A stretch of DNA of 64,000 bases, taken from the NCBI RefSeq assembly GCF_049671645.1, contig NZ_JBATVG010000028.1, positions 1 to 64,000 on the forward strand, read 5' to 3'. A program made the translations under genes and the position numbers. Source of the stretch: Castellaniella sp049671645 (GTDB taxonomy: Bacteria > Pseudomonadota > Gammaproteobacteria > Burkholderiales > Burkholderiaceae_B). The notes beneath the pieces were generated by a model, which saw only the letters and a program-made list of their open reading frames with translations, was not told the DNA's origin and ran no database searches. Of this stretch, positions 43,851 through 52,499 are shown in pieces. Positions within the stretch are counted from its first letter, which is position 1; every line of letters starts with the position of its first letter.

Positions 43851-43911
43851 CATCCATCCTGGCCGGAGATGCGTCGTAGTCATTCGTCTGTCATCCGGCC
43901 CGGAAACTCTG

Positions 43912-44490
43912 ATGGAAGCCTTCCTCATCTCGACGGGTGTCGTCGCCCTTGCCGAAATCGGCGACAAGACCCAGCTCCTTGCCTTCATCCTGGCTGCACG
44001 CTTCAAAAAGCCGGTACCCATCATCCTCGGCATTCTCGCCGCGACCCTCGTCAATCACGGTCTGGCCGGCGCATTGGGGGCCTGGATCACCGCGCTCGTC
44101 AATCCAACCGCGCTCAGCTGGATCCTGGGGTTCTCCTTCATCGGAATGGCCGTCTGGACCCTCATCCCCGACAAAATAGACGATAGCGAAACGGCCGCGG
44201 CCAAACGGCTCGGCGTCTTCGGCGCGACATTGGTGACCTTCTTTCTGGCGGAAATGGGCGACAAAACACAGATCGCCACCGTCGCCCTGGCGGCGCATTA
44301 TGGAACGCCGCTACTGGTCGTGATCGGCACCACCGTCGGCATGCTGCTGGCGGACGTGCCGGCGGTGTTCGTCGGTGATCGGCTGGGCTCCAGGATCCCG
44401 ATGAAGCTGGTCCACACGATCGCCGCCGCAGTCTTCGCGATCCTCGGGGTGGTGACACTCTGGGGGGCCGCGACGGGCCTGCAGTTGTAA
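43912..44490 (+). CDS. TMEM165/GDT1 (UPF0016) family manganese exporter
   Basis: 192 residues, six predicted membrane helices in two inverted repeats. Each repeat carries the signature: VVALAEIGDKTQLLAF near the start and FFLAEMGDKTQIATVALA in the second half. Members such as MneA export Mn2+ (or Ca2+). The upstream yybP-ykoY riboswitch strongly supports Mn2+ export. Confidence 0.92.
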   Translation: MEAFLISTGVVALAEIGDKTQLLAFILAARFKKPVPIILGILAATLVNHGLAGALGAWITALVNPTALSWILGFSFIGMAVWTLIPDKIDDSETAAAKRLGVFGATLVTFFLAEMGDKTQIATVALAAHYGTPLLVVIGTTVGMLLADVPAVFVGDRLGSRIPMKLVHTIAAAVFAILGVVTLWGAATGLQL

Positions 44491-44534
44491 GCAGGGAGGC
44501 CGTCTGACGCAGCCTGCGCTCAACGACACGCGCG

Positions 44535-45596
44535 TCACGTATGCCGGTGCCGATGGTGAATATCCGGATAATGTGGATGGGTGTGCACAAGCGGCGCGTG
44601 CGTGTGCTCGTGGGTGTGGGGCTCGTCCCCGCCCCACGGAAAATCGTGAACATGCTGATGATGCGCATCATGCACATGACGATGCGTGTGCACCATGGGC
44701 TCGTGTGCGTGCAGATGCTCATGGCGCTCAGTCAGGTGCAGCCACACGCCGGCCGCCATCAGCAGCGCGGCCACCCAGAACACCCAGGTCACGGCCTCGC
44801 CAAATCCAAGCGCCGCCACGGCGGCGCCGATAAACGGCGCAGTGGAAAAATACGCGCCGGTCCGGGCCGCACCCAGGCCGCGCAGCGCAAGGACGAACAA
44901 CACCAGGCTCAATCCATAACCCAGGAAACCCACGACCATCGCAAACCCGACGAATGACGCTTGCGGCCAGCCGACGCCCAGCCACAACGCGATTCCGGCG
45001 TTCACGATGCCTGCCGCCAGACCCTTGAACCCGGCCACAAAAAGCGCATCGGCAGCCGACACCTTGCGCGTGAAGTTATTGTCCAACGCCCAGCACAGGC
45101 AGGCGGCGGCCACCAAGGCGCCGCCCGTGCCGAAAGCCGTATCGCCGGACGCCCCAGGTAACGCGAGAACGACAGCACCCAGGACGATGAGCAACATGCC
45201 GGCGACAATTCGCCGATCCGCATTCTCGTGGAAAACGACCCAGGCAAGCACAGCCGTCAGGACGGCCTCCAGGTTCAGCAGCAAGGAGGCTGCCGAGGCC
45301 GATGTATGGGCAAGGCCCAGCATCAGGGCGACGGGCCCCAGCACACCGCCAAAGCCGACGGCAAGCAGCAGCCACAGCCACTGAGCGCCCGGCATGGCGG
45401 GCATCCTCCAGCCCCGGTCCCGCAGGAGTCTCAGCAGTCCCAGACCGACGCCGCTGCCCAGATACAACAGCCCCGCGAGCAACACCGGGGAGTTGCCGCG
45501 CAGGAGCGCCTTGGCGATCGGAGTACTCAAGCCAAAGAGCACGGCCGCCGCCAGCGCCGCGCACACGGCTGGCGACCGGGAGACAAGGGTTTTCAT
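44535..45596 (-). CDS. EamA/DMT-family transporter with a His-rich C-terminal tail (probable nickel/cobalt exporter)
   Basis: 353 residues from ATG 45596. Ten membrane segments in two EamA repeats (residues 10-280). The final 60 residues carry about 20 His (HEHLHAHEP, HTHRHVHDAHHQHVHD, HTHEHTHAPLVHTHPHY), a metal-binding cytoplasmic tail. It is divergent from an RcnR-like regulator 45 bases away, so nickel or cobalt efflux is the simplest reading. EamA proteins normally move organic metabolites, which makes the tail notable. Confidence 0.75.
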   Translation of the reverse strand: MKTLVSRSPAVCAALAAAVLFGLSTPIAKALLRGNSPVLLAGLLYLGSGVGLGLLRLLRDRGWRMPAMPGAQWLWLLLAVGFGGVLGPVALMLGLAHTSASAASLLLNLEAVLTAVLAWVVFHENADRRIVAGMLLIVLGAVVLALPGASGDTAFGTGGALVAAACLCWALDNNFTRKVSAADALFVAGFKGLAAGIVNAGIALWLGVGWPQASFVGFAMVVGFLGYGLSLVLFVLALRGLGAARTGAYFSTAPFIGAAVAALGFGEAVTWVFWVAALLMAAGVWLHLTERHEHLHAHEPMVHTHRHVHDAHHQHVHDFPWGGDEPHTHEHTHAPLVHTHPHYPDIHHRHRHT

Positions 45597-45602
45597 GATG
45601 CT

Positions 45603-45633
45603 TATACTATACCCTACCACCCTATTTTAAAAT
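45603..45633. promoter_or_regulatory. candidate RcnR-type operator between the exporter and its regulator
   Basis: The 44-base divergent gap contains TACTATACCCTACCACCCTATTTTAAAATA: C-tracts (CCC, CCC) flanked by AT-rich arms. RcnR and CsoR proteins recognise G/C tracts with such flanks. Its position covers both starts. Assignment rests on position and composition. Confidence 0.5.
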
Positions 45634-45640
45634 ACAGCTC

Positions 45641-45919
45641 ATGAGTCACACCACCCAAGATAAAACCAGGCTTCTGGCGCGCGTACGCCGCATTCGAGGC
45701 CAAGTGGACGCCATCGAACGCTCTCTGGACGCGGAAAAAGAGTGTGCCGGCATCCTGCACCAGATCGCGGCCGTGCGCGGCGCCGTTCAAGGCCTCATGG
45801 GAGAAGTCATGGAAAGCCACATCCGCGGACATATCGCAGGCTCCGATCTGTCGAGCCAGGCAGAGCGGGAACTCGGCGCCACAGAACTCATCGACGTCAT
45901 CCGGACGTATCTGAAGTAA
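45641..45919 (+). CDS. RcnR/CsoR-family metal-sensing repressor
   Basis: 92 residues, all-helical CsoR fold. The Ni/Co fingerprint of RcnR is complete: His3 (MSH), Cys35 (KEC), His60 and His64 (ESHIRGH). Formaldehyde-sensing FrmR has a Glu at 64 and CsoR uses other residues, so a nickel/cobalt sensor is favoured. It is divergent from the His-tailed exporter and should repress it until metal binds. Confidence 0.85.
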   Translation: MSHTTQDKTRLLARVRRIRGQVDAIERSLDAEKECAGILHQIAAVRGAVQGLMGEVMESHIRGHIAGSDLSSQAERELGATELIDVIRTYLK

Positions 45920-46048
45920 AGCAGCGCCACGCTCGAGCTCCGTGGGTGCCCTCAGTGTCTCCTAAGTCGGCGCGCGTAGTCTTTCGGCTGCGCGTCTTCC
46001 GAGCCCAACATAGCCGCCTCGCAAGCCCGCCTTACTACAGAGGACCGT

Positions 46049-46642
46049 ATGAACTCCGTCAACGATGCCTTATTCATTTGGCTCAACGCGCCCGCACACC
46101 CAGGCGCGTGGACCGTATCGCTTGCCGCTTTTCTGGCCAGCGACCTGATCTGGGCGGTGCCGCTCCTGATGGTCGCCGCCTGGCTGCGGGGCGGCAACCA
46201 TACCCGCAAGGCGATGGTCGTGGCCGCAACGGCAGGCCTGCTTGGACTTCTGCTCAACCAATGCATCGGCCTCGTTTACTGGCATCCCCGACCCTTCATG
46301 GTCCCTATCGGGCACACGCTCATTTCGCATGCGCCGGATTCATCGTTCCCAAGCGATCACCTGACCCTGTGGTGGGCGGTCGCCTTGAGCTTGTGGTCCC
46401 AAAAATACTTTCGCCTGGGCGCAGTGCTATCACTGGCCGGCTTGCCCATCGCATGGGCGCGCATTTACCTGGGCGTGCACTTCCCGCTCGACATGGCGGG
46501 CGCCGCAATCGTAGCGATTGCAAGCGCATGGCTCTCGCTCCATGCGGCAACGTGGTATCTCACTCCGGTGTATTTGCTTGCGCTCAGGATCTACCGCAAA
46601 CTCTGTGCACCGCTGATCGCACAGGGCTGGATTCACCGATGA
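46049..46642 (+). CDS. PAP2-family phosphatase (undecaprenyl-diphosphatase-like)
   Basis: 197 residues with about five membrane segments. The acid-phosphatase motifs are YWHPRPF (KxxxxxRP-type), SFPSDHLT (PSGH equivalent, here PSDH) and ARIYLGVHFPLDM (SRxxxxxHxxxD). The BcrC/YbjG group recycles undecaprenyl pyrophosphate in the inner membrane. The next gene (GNAT) is 86 bases downstream. Confidence 0.88.
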   Translation: MNSVNDALFIWLNAPAHPGAWTVSLAAFLASDLIWAVPLLMVAAWLRGGNHTRKAMVVAATAGLLGLLLNQCIGLVYWHPRPFMVPIGHTLISHAPDSSFPSDHLTLWWAVALSLWSQKYFRLGAVLSLAGLPIAWARIYLGVHFPLDMAGAAIVAIASAWLSLHAATWYLTPVYLLALRIYRKLCAPLIAQGWIHR

Positions 46643-46728
46643 CGCCAGGCAAAGCGACATGCGCTCGGACGGCAATAGGCGAAGGCTTGCGGCCTGCCGG
46701 TGATCTCAGCAAGGAACCCAGGACACGC

Positions 46729-47247
46729 ATGACCATCCAGCTTCGACACGAAACCCCGGACGACATTATCGCCATCGAAGCCGTCACGGTAGCTGCGTTC
46801 GCCCAGGCGCCTCACACCAGCCACACGGAGCAATTCATCGTGCGCGCATTGCGCGCAGCCAACGAATTGACGCGCTCCATCATTGCCGAGGAGCACGGGC
46901 AGGTCATCGGCCACGTCGCGCTGTCCCCTGTCACGATCACAGGGGACCATGGCGAAACAGCCGGCGACTGGTACGGCCTGGGGCCGATCTCCGTCCTGCC
47001 GCAAAGACAGGGGCAAGGCATCGGCTCTCGCCTGATGGAACAGGCCTTGAGCGAACTGCGTGCCATGCAGGCCGCAGGCTGCGTGCTGCTGGGCGATCCC
47101 GCGTATTACAAACGCTTCGGCTTTCGGACCTGCGCCGGCCTTCAACTGCCGGGCGTTCCACCTGAATATTTCATGGCATTGGCCCTGCAGGGGACAGCGC
47201 CAACAGGCGCCGTTCAATACAGCGATGCATTCAGCGCCACCGCATGA
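46729..47247 (+). CDS. GNAT-family N-acetyltransferase
   Basis: 172 residues from ATG 46729. The acetyl-CoA loop QRQGQGIGSRL and the preceding strand GLGPISVLP are intact. CVLLGDPAYYKRFGF matches the YhbS-like subgroup (GDPAYY.RFGF). Substrate unknown. A longer frame upstream is out of context with the PAP2 gene and was not used. Confidence 0.87.
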   Translation: MTIQLRHETPDDIIAIEAVTVAAFAQAPHTSHTEQFIVRALRAANELTRSIIAEEHGQVIGHVALSPVTITGDHGETAGDWYGLGPISVLPQRQGQGIGSRLMEQALSELRAMQAAGCVLLGDPAYYKRFGFRTCAGLQLPGVPPEYFMALALQGTAPTGAVQYSDAFSATA

Positions 47248-47328
47248 ACCGCCCTAACCGGCCGGGCTCAAGCCATCAATCAAGCCGGCCGGCTGTCAGG
47301 CGCTTCACAGGCGCGGATCACCAGTCGC

Positions 47329-48492
47329 TCACACAGCCAACGCCCATTCCACGCGATTGCGCCCCGAGGTCTTGCCGCGATAGAGCGCGGCATCCGCCTG
47401 CCGCAAGACTTCGTCCAGCGCCCCGGCGCTGGCGAAGCCCGCCGACACGCCAATGGTGACCGTGCATTGAACCTGTTCGTGCGGATTGCCACCGGGCGCC
47501 TGACTGGAGGCCACCGTCTCGCGCATGCGTTCGGCCAGGCGCACGGCGCCGCCATGGTCGGTATTCAGCGCAACCACGACGAATTCCTCACCGCCCAGCC
47601 TGCAGGCGAGATCCCCCTGCCGGGCCGTGCGTTTGAGAGCGTCCGCCACGCGGCACAAGACGACATCGCCCACTTGGTGGCCATGGGTATCGTTGATGTG
47701 CTTGAAGTGATCGATGTCCACGATCAGCAGATGCGCGGGCCCCGCCTTCCGGGAGCGGAAATGCGTGGCCAGCCCTTCCGTCAGGCCGCGCCTGTTCAAC
47801 AGACCGGTCAGCGGATCCTTGACGGCCAGCACCCGCAACTGGTCGACGAGGCGGTTCAGCACCAGCCAGACCGCGGCCGGCGGCAGCACCGTGCCCAGGA
47901 ACGACATGTAGATGTAGAACGCCATCTGGAAGCGGCTATTCATGTCCAGGGCCTGCAACCCCCCGGAGAGAATCATCACGAACTTTGCGGCATTCAACAC
48001 GCAGATGCCGCCGATCAGGACGGCGAACAGGATCATCTCGACGCGCAGATCCCTGGCAAACGTGCGTATGCCATAGAGCAAGGCCACCGTCATGCCAAGG
48101 AACAACACCGCACAGGAGGCGGCCAGCAAGGCGTGGCGGGCTTCGGTCCCGAGCGCCGCTTGCACCAGCACCTGCGCCAAGGTGTAAACGCCGGCCACAG
48201 TAAGCAATGGCCCCCACACCGGGATGGGGCGATCAAAGAACCGGACCGCCCCCAGCAAGTACACGACCGGAGCGCAGAACGTCAGCGTGTGGTTGACGAC
48301 GCTCATCGCTCCCCACCCGGGGGCGCCGCCCAGAAGCTGCAGAAAATAAGCCAGCCCCAGCAGGAGGTGGCCGGCGGCAAAGACGTCAGTGCCCATTTTC
48401 CTGTCGTTCAGCCGGATGCTGATCAACAGGAACATCACGCAAAAGCAGATCAGGTGCACGCAGAGCATGCCTAGGATGACGGTTGCATTCAT
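47329..48492 (-). CDS. membrane diguanylate cyclase
   Basis: 387 residues from ATG 48492. Seven predicted membrane helices (about 1-210) and then a GGDEF domain: DPLTGLLNRRG, IDHFKHINDTHGH and the active-site loop LGGEEF, an active GGDEF variant. No clear RxxD inhibitory site precedes it. It makes cyclic di-GMP. It is head-to-head with a second diguanylate cyclase. Confidence 0.92.
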   Translation of the reverse strand: MNATVILGMLCVHLICFCVMFLLISIRLNDRKMGTDVFAAGHLLLGLAYFLQLLGGAPGWGAMSVVNHTLTFCAPVVYLLGAVRFFDRPIPVWGPLLTVAGVYTLAQVLVQAALGTEARHALLAASCAVLFLGMTVALLYGIRTFARDLRVEMILFAVLIGGICVLNAAKFVMILSGGLQALDMNSRFQMAFYIYMSFLGTVLPPAAVWLVLNRLVDQLRVLAVKDPLTGLLNRRGLTEGLATHFRSRKAGPAHLLIVDIDHFKHINDTHGHQVGDVVLCRVADALKRTARQGDLACRLGGEEFVVVALNTDHGGAVRLAERMRETVASSQAPGGNPHEQVQCTVTIGVSAGFASAGALDEVLRQADAALYRGKTSGRNRVEWALAV

Positions 48493-48886
48493 GGAAGAGA
48501 CTCGCAAGCCCGTTTGAGATCGCCTTCTGTTCCCGAATAGCGCAGAAAGCGGCCCGGCGGCGCATCGGCGGCCAGTCGCAGTCTATCATTGCATTTCGCG
48601 CAAAGGACGCCGAGACGCCCAAGATGATAGTGCTCGCCCCGGCATCCGGGCAGCGCCGGGCTATCCCCGAACCGCTGCCAGCCAGCTCCTGCTCCGGGCA
48701 GGCGTGGACTCCCCGGCTGAAACCGTAAAGTCGCAGGTTGCTGCCGGAGTGGATGCACCACGAAAGACCGTTGCCCCCGATGCAGGACGGCCGCCCGGCA
48801 AAATTTCGCCGACATGCAGAGAAATGGCGGCCCCGGGGCCGGATGCTACACTGGGCACCCTGCTTCGCAGGCGCCTGACGATACCC
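48493..48886. other. spacer between two divergent diguanylate cyclases
   Basis: 394 bases without a convincing gene. The frame of the right-hand cyclase stays open upstream to 48704 and could add about 61 residues from an alternative GTG or ATG start, but the added stretch has no membrane helix or family match. Must contain both promoters; no motif stands out. Confidence 0.5.
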
Positions 48887-49972
48887 ATGCGAGAGTCCGA
48901 AGACAGTTACGTCCGAGTCGCCGTCCTGATCATGCTGTGGCTGACGCTGTTCGCGAGTGTCAGCGCCACATTGATCCACTGGCTTAGTCCGGTCCATCAA
49001 CTGATGGACCTGATCGTGCCGCCCTCCGGCGCCGTGGTTTTCGCCGGCTTGATCATCGCCCTGACGCTGCGCCCTTGGTGGTTGCAGACCGTCGTGCGCA
49101 TATCGCTGCTCATCGGGGCGTTGATGATGATCGCGCCGGCATGGTTCTACACCTTGCACGCGGCCTCGACACCCGGCGTACGGCTGATCGACGTGCTGCC
49201 GCCGGTAGCGTCGCTGTTCGTGATACTGCTGACGATGGTGATGCTCTTCGTCCCTGGTCGCCGGGCCTTCATGGCGGCGCTGATTTGCTGGCTGCTGGTC
49301 GCGCTGCCGATACTGACGTACCTGGCAGTTCATCCCGACGAGATGTGGACGCCGCGCGGCATGGACCTGCTGATGGCGTATGGGCCGGTCAGCATCCTGG
49401 TAGTGGTGCTGCTGCCGATGCAACGTGGGCTGACCGATACGATCAAACGAATGGCAGCCGAGAGCGCGCGCATGGAAATCATGCTGCACCGCGACCCGGT
49501 TACCGGCATCCACAACCGCCGCCTGGGCGAGCGCGTGCTCAGGGACCTGCTCAACGACGCCCGCCCAGCCGGCTTGATCATGCTGGACCTGGATCACTTC
49601 AAGGCAGTCAACGACACCTATGGCCATCCGGTCGGCGACCTGGTGCTGCAGGCGGTTGCCGGACGCTGCAAGGCATTGCTGCGCACGGACGAATGCATCT
49701 CGCGCTGGGGTGGCGAGGAATTCCTGGTGCTCGTGCCGGGCATCGACGCGGCTGGCCTGCATATGGTGGCTGAGCGCCTGCAACTGGCGATCGCGCAGTT
49801 GTCGGTGGCGCCGGTGCCCCAGGTCACCGCCTCGTTCGGCGCCACGATGCTCGACAGCGCGGACGACTTCGATACCGCGCTGCAGCGGGTCGACCACGCT
49901 CTGTATGCGGCCAAGGAACAAGGCGGCAATTGCGTGGTGCTGGCGGGGGCCGCCCAAAATGCGACAGTGTGA
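48887..49972 (+). CDS. membrane diguanylate cyclase
   Basis: 361 residues from ATG 48887. Five or six membrane helices (about 10-190) are followed by GGDEF: DPVTGIHNRRL, LDLDHFKAVNDTYGHPVGD and WGGEEF. The domain is catalytically complete. It differs from the neighbouring cyclase in its sensor part, so the two probably answer different signals. Confidence 0.92.
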   Translation: MRESEDSYVRVAVLIMLWLTLFASVSATLIHWLSPVHQLMDLIVPPSGAVVFAGLIIALTLRPWWLQTVVRISLLIGALMMIAPAWFYTLHAASTPGVRLIDVLPPVASLFVILLTMVMLFVPGRRAFMAALICWLLVALPILTYLAVHPDEMWTPRGMDLLMAYGPVSILVVVLLPMQRGLTDTIKRMAAESARMEIMLHRDPVTGIHNRRLGERVLRDLLNDARPAGLIMLDLDHFKAVNDTYGHPVGDLVLQAVAGRCKALLRTDECISRWGGEEFLVLVPGIDAAGLHMVAERLQLAIAQLSVAPVPQVTASFGATMLDSADDFDTALQRVDHALYAAKEQGGNCVVLAGAAQNATV

Positions 49973-49996
49973 ATTTTGTCAGGGAAGTGAACTCAA

Positions 49997-50380
49997 ATGA
50001 CGTCTCACGTTAAATTGCAGCTTTTGAACGGCGCATATGGGGTGGCTCGGCTACGCTCTTCCGATCCTGTCCCAGCGTGGGCCGATGGCGGCGGATTCGT
50101 CAGCATCAGCCGTACCGACGACGAGCTTTCCATCGTCTGCCCGCAAGATCGCATCCCGCAAGACGTGCAGTTGGATGGCGGTTGGTCCTGCCTCAAGTTT
50201 CAAGGTCCATTCGCCTTTGATGAAACGGGCATCGTGCTGTCCGTGATCGAGCCGCTATCGACCAACGGCATCGGGATTTTTGTGGTTTCCACCTTCGATG
50301 GAGACCACATGCTTGTGAAATCGAGCGACCTGGAGAAAGCGCGCGGTCTGCTGGCGAAAGCGGGCCATTCTCTGTCTTAA
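49997..50380 (+). CDS. ACT-domain protein (CASTOR/DUF-like)
   Basis: 127 residues. VKLQLLNGAYGVARLRSSDPVPAW opens the typical bacterial ACT-domain pair, and LSVIEPLSTNGIGIFVVSTFDGDHMLV is the second ACT with its amino-acid-binding loop. Such proteins bind amino acids; function in the cell is unclear. It lies 24 bases after the diguanylate cyclase. Confidence 0.82.
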   Translation: MTSHVKLQLLNGAYGVARLRSSDPVPAWADGGGFVSISRTDDELSIVCPQDRIPQDVQLDGGWSCLKFQGPFAFDETGIVLSVIEPLSTNGIGIFVVSTFDGDHMLVKSSDLEKARGLLAKAGHSLS

Positions 50381-50539
50381 GCATCCACGCCTGCGGCGTT
50401 CGCCAGCCGCTCTTCAGCGTGGCCTGATCGGCTTCGAGCCGACTGGGGCCGTTGGAGCCGCTTTTTGGCGCAGGACGGCCAACGGGTACCCTGTGACGAG
50501 TCGAATCGCTGCCTGCGCAGCCGGGCTGTTATCACCGGA

Positions 50540-50926
50540 TCATGTTTCAACCGCCCATTTGGCAGACACAATACGCGCTTCTTCAGGCTTGTCGACGACC
50601 AGCACGAGCTGATGATCGTGGTCGCTGTAGAGTGCTTCAATGTTGATCCCCGCATCGGCCATTCGGCGAGTCAACTGGCCGAGCTGCCCCGGCACCGCTT
50701 GTTTGAGGCGCTGAACGACAACATCCCGGACTTCAAGCACTTCGATTCCGACGGCTTCAAGTGCTGCGCGCGCCGCCTCGCCGTCCTGAAACAAAAAATG
50801 GGCGAACCCGCTTTCGCCCACGACCCAGGCGCCGCCGCCCTCGACGCTGATGCCGGCCCGGCCCAGGCATTCCCCCATTTTCGCCAACGTGCCCGGCGTG
50901 TCGTCCAGGCGAATAGAAACGTCCTG
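50540..50926 (-). CDS. tandem ACT-domain protein
   Basis: 128 residues from ATG 50926, with two ACT repeats: SIRLDDTPGTLAKMGECLGRAGI and the second VPGQLGQLTRRMADAGINIEALYSDHDH. These are regulatory amino-acid-binding domains. Stands alone, convergent with the previous ACT gene. Ligand unknown. Confidence 0.82.
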   Translation of the reverse strand, partial: QDVSIRLDDTPGTLAKMGECLGRAGISVEGGGAWVVGESGFAHFLFQDGEAARAALEAVGIEVLEVRDVVVQRLKQAVPGQLGQLTRRMADAGINIEALYSDHDHQLVLVVDKPEEARIVSAKWAVET

Positions 50927-51099
50927 CATGCGTTCTTCCTTTAATTTGATGGGTGGATGGGCGTGCACACCACGTCGGCTATTTGTCCATGCTGCAAAGT
51001 GTTCTCACTTCGGCTGCCATCGAAATATGGATGCTGAATTTTCCGGCGATCATTCGGTCGCGCAGACCGCCGCGAGACGATCTACGCCATTCCGCGTAG

Positions 51100-51492
51100 T
51101 TACCAACGCGCCAACTGGGTTATCTGGATGATGTTGCCGCAGGTGTCATGCAACTGGGCGATTGTCGAGCCGGGTACTTCAGTCGGCACCATGGTGAAGC
51201 TGCCGCCACGCGCCTTGATGCGTTCATAGTCGCCCTTGACGTCATCGGTGTAGAAATTGATCGCGGGCTGACCCTGCTGGAAGATGGCTTGCTGATAAGC
51301 ATTGCCCGCCGGGTCGTCATTGAGCGCGAGTTGCAGCTCAGTCCCATCCGGCTCGTCGGGCGCAACCACCGTCAGCCAACGAAACGATCCGTTGCTGAAG
51401 TCGGCCTTCTTGGTGAAGCCCAGAACCTGCGTGTAGAAGTGCAAAGCCTTCTCCTGGTCGTCGACATACACCTTGGTTAATTTGATCTTCAT
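51100..51492 (-). CDS. VOC-family (glyoxalase/bleomycin-resistance-like) protein
   Basis: 130 residues. TKVYVDDQEKALHFYTQVLGF opens the fold and QLHDTCGNIIQITQ closes it, each within a beta-alpha-beta-beta-beta unit. The metal-binding positions are partly present. It forms a small operon with the ArsR and SRPBCC genes upstream, a common arrangement. Confidence 0.88.
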   Translation of the reverse strand: MKIKLTKVYVDDQEKALHFYTQVLGFTKKADFSNGSFRWLTVVAPDEPDGTELQLALNDDPAGNAYQQAIFQQGQPAINFYTDDVKGDYERIKARGGSFTMVPTEVPGSTIAQLHDTCGNIIQITQLARW

Positions 51493-51573
51493 GAGTGTTT
51501 CCTTCGCTATATGCGTGGGTGAAATCGCGCCCTGAACGACAGACGTATCGGTTGGAATCGTGTGGATGGCGCT

Positions 51574-52005
51574 TCAGTCGGCCTGGAGCAAGACCTGCTC
51601 CAACTTCTCGAAAAAGTCCCGCCACCCGGCCTTCGCGCCGCCGAATGCCCGCTTCTGGTCGGGCCGGAAACCTGATTGCTCCACACGCAGGCGGGTTCCT
51701 GAGCTGGTGGGTTCGAGCGTGAAGGTCACAACGCTTTTCAGGTCGAAAGCGGGATCGTCATGCGTGAAGTTCCACGTATAGGACAAAGTCGTGTGCGGAT
51801 CGACCACCAGGACTTCGCAATCCAGCACACCGCCCCAATCGCCGCGAAGATTGAAGCGGTGGCCCACCACCGGCCTGAAGTCATTCTTCATGAGCCATTC
51901 CTGGATCAGATGAGGCTGCGTGAGCGCCCTCCAGATTTTTTCTGGTGGATGAGCGATATCGCGCTCGACAACAACGGTGCGTGTTTCAGTGGATATGTCG
52001 TTCAT
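51574..52005 (-). CDS. SRPBCC/AHSA1 domain protein
   Basis: 143 residues. RDIAHPPEKIWRALTQPHLIQEWL and GWRDFFEKLEQVL are the N- and C-terminal signatures of AHSA1-like START-fold proteins. Overlaps the ArsR gene by 4 bases and is cotranscribed with it. It probably binds a hydrophobic ligand. Confidence 0.9.
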   Translation of the reverse strand: MNDISTETRTVVVERDIAHPPEKIWRALTQPHLIQEWLMKNDFRPVVGHRFNLRGDWGGVLDCEVLVVDPHTTLSYTWNFTHDDPAFDLKSVVTFTLEPTSSGTRLRVEQSGFRPDQKRAFGGAKAGWRDFFEKLEQVLLQAD

Positions 52006-52349
52006 TGGTCCATCCGATTGAGCAAGTCTTCAAGGTCGTCGAGCCTGTCTTGCCAGAAGCGTGTCATCTGATTTGTCCAGTCCGTCAGCGGGGCAAGCTC
52101 GTCGAGTTGCGCGCTGTAGTGCGTCTGTCGCCCTTCATGCCGGTCTCGCACCAACCCGGTTTGCTTCAGGATGCCGAGATGCTTCGACACCGCCGGCTGC
52201 GAGATTCCTGCCTGAGCCGTCAGCGCCCCGACCGTCTGTTCGCCCTCGCGACACAGCCGCTCGAAGATCGCCCGTCGCGTCGGGTCGGCCAGCGTTCTAA
52301 ACAAGGCGTCGTGTGTGTGCACTATCCAAATCCATAACCATTTGGCCAT
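52002..52349 (-). CDS. ArsR-family regulator
   Basis: 115 residues as drawn from ATG 52349; GTG 52322 (VHTHDALF) may be the true start because the first nine residues are unusual. The winged helix is clear: LADPTRRAIFERL, then ISQPAVSKHLGILKQTGLV and RHEGRQTHYS. No arsenic-binding Cys pair, as in the subgroup partnered with SRPBCC proteins. It likely autoregulates the ArsR-SRPBCC-VOC unit. Confidence 0.88.
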   Translation of the reverse strand: MAKWLWIWIVHTHDALFRTLADPTRRAIFERLCREGEQTVGALTAQAGISQPAVSKHLGILKQTGLVRDRHEGRQTHYSAQLDELAPLTDWTNQMTRFWQDRLDDLEDLLNRMDQ

Positions 52350-52467
52350 ATAATAACCACACGGTTATGGATTGATCAAGCGAAATCTGCCGGGCTGCAC
52401 TTGGCGTCGTCAGGACTTGCTATTGATATGCCTGCTGATCCGCCAGCATGTGAAAATTCGATGTAGA

Positions 52468-52480
52468 CGACTGGTCTAAT
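52468..52480. promoter_or_regulatory. candidate TetR operator in front of the tetR gene
   Basis: CGACTGGTCTAAT lies 20 bases before ATG 52500. It matches CGACCGGTCTAAT at 53129 in front of the dehydrogenase in 12 of 13 bases. GACYGGTC is an imperfect or perfect palindrome core. Binding by the adjacent TetR protein is inferred. Confidence 0.65.
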
Positions 52481-52499
52481 ATGGGTTAGAATGCGCTTT

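Noticed and set aside
48386..49957. A 523-codon minus-strand frame opposite the second diguanylate cyclase
   Set aside because: Repetitive His/Gln/Arg-rich translation typical of shadows; the plus strand has an intact GGEEF domain.
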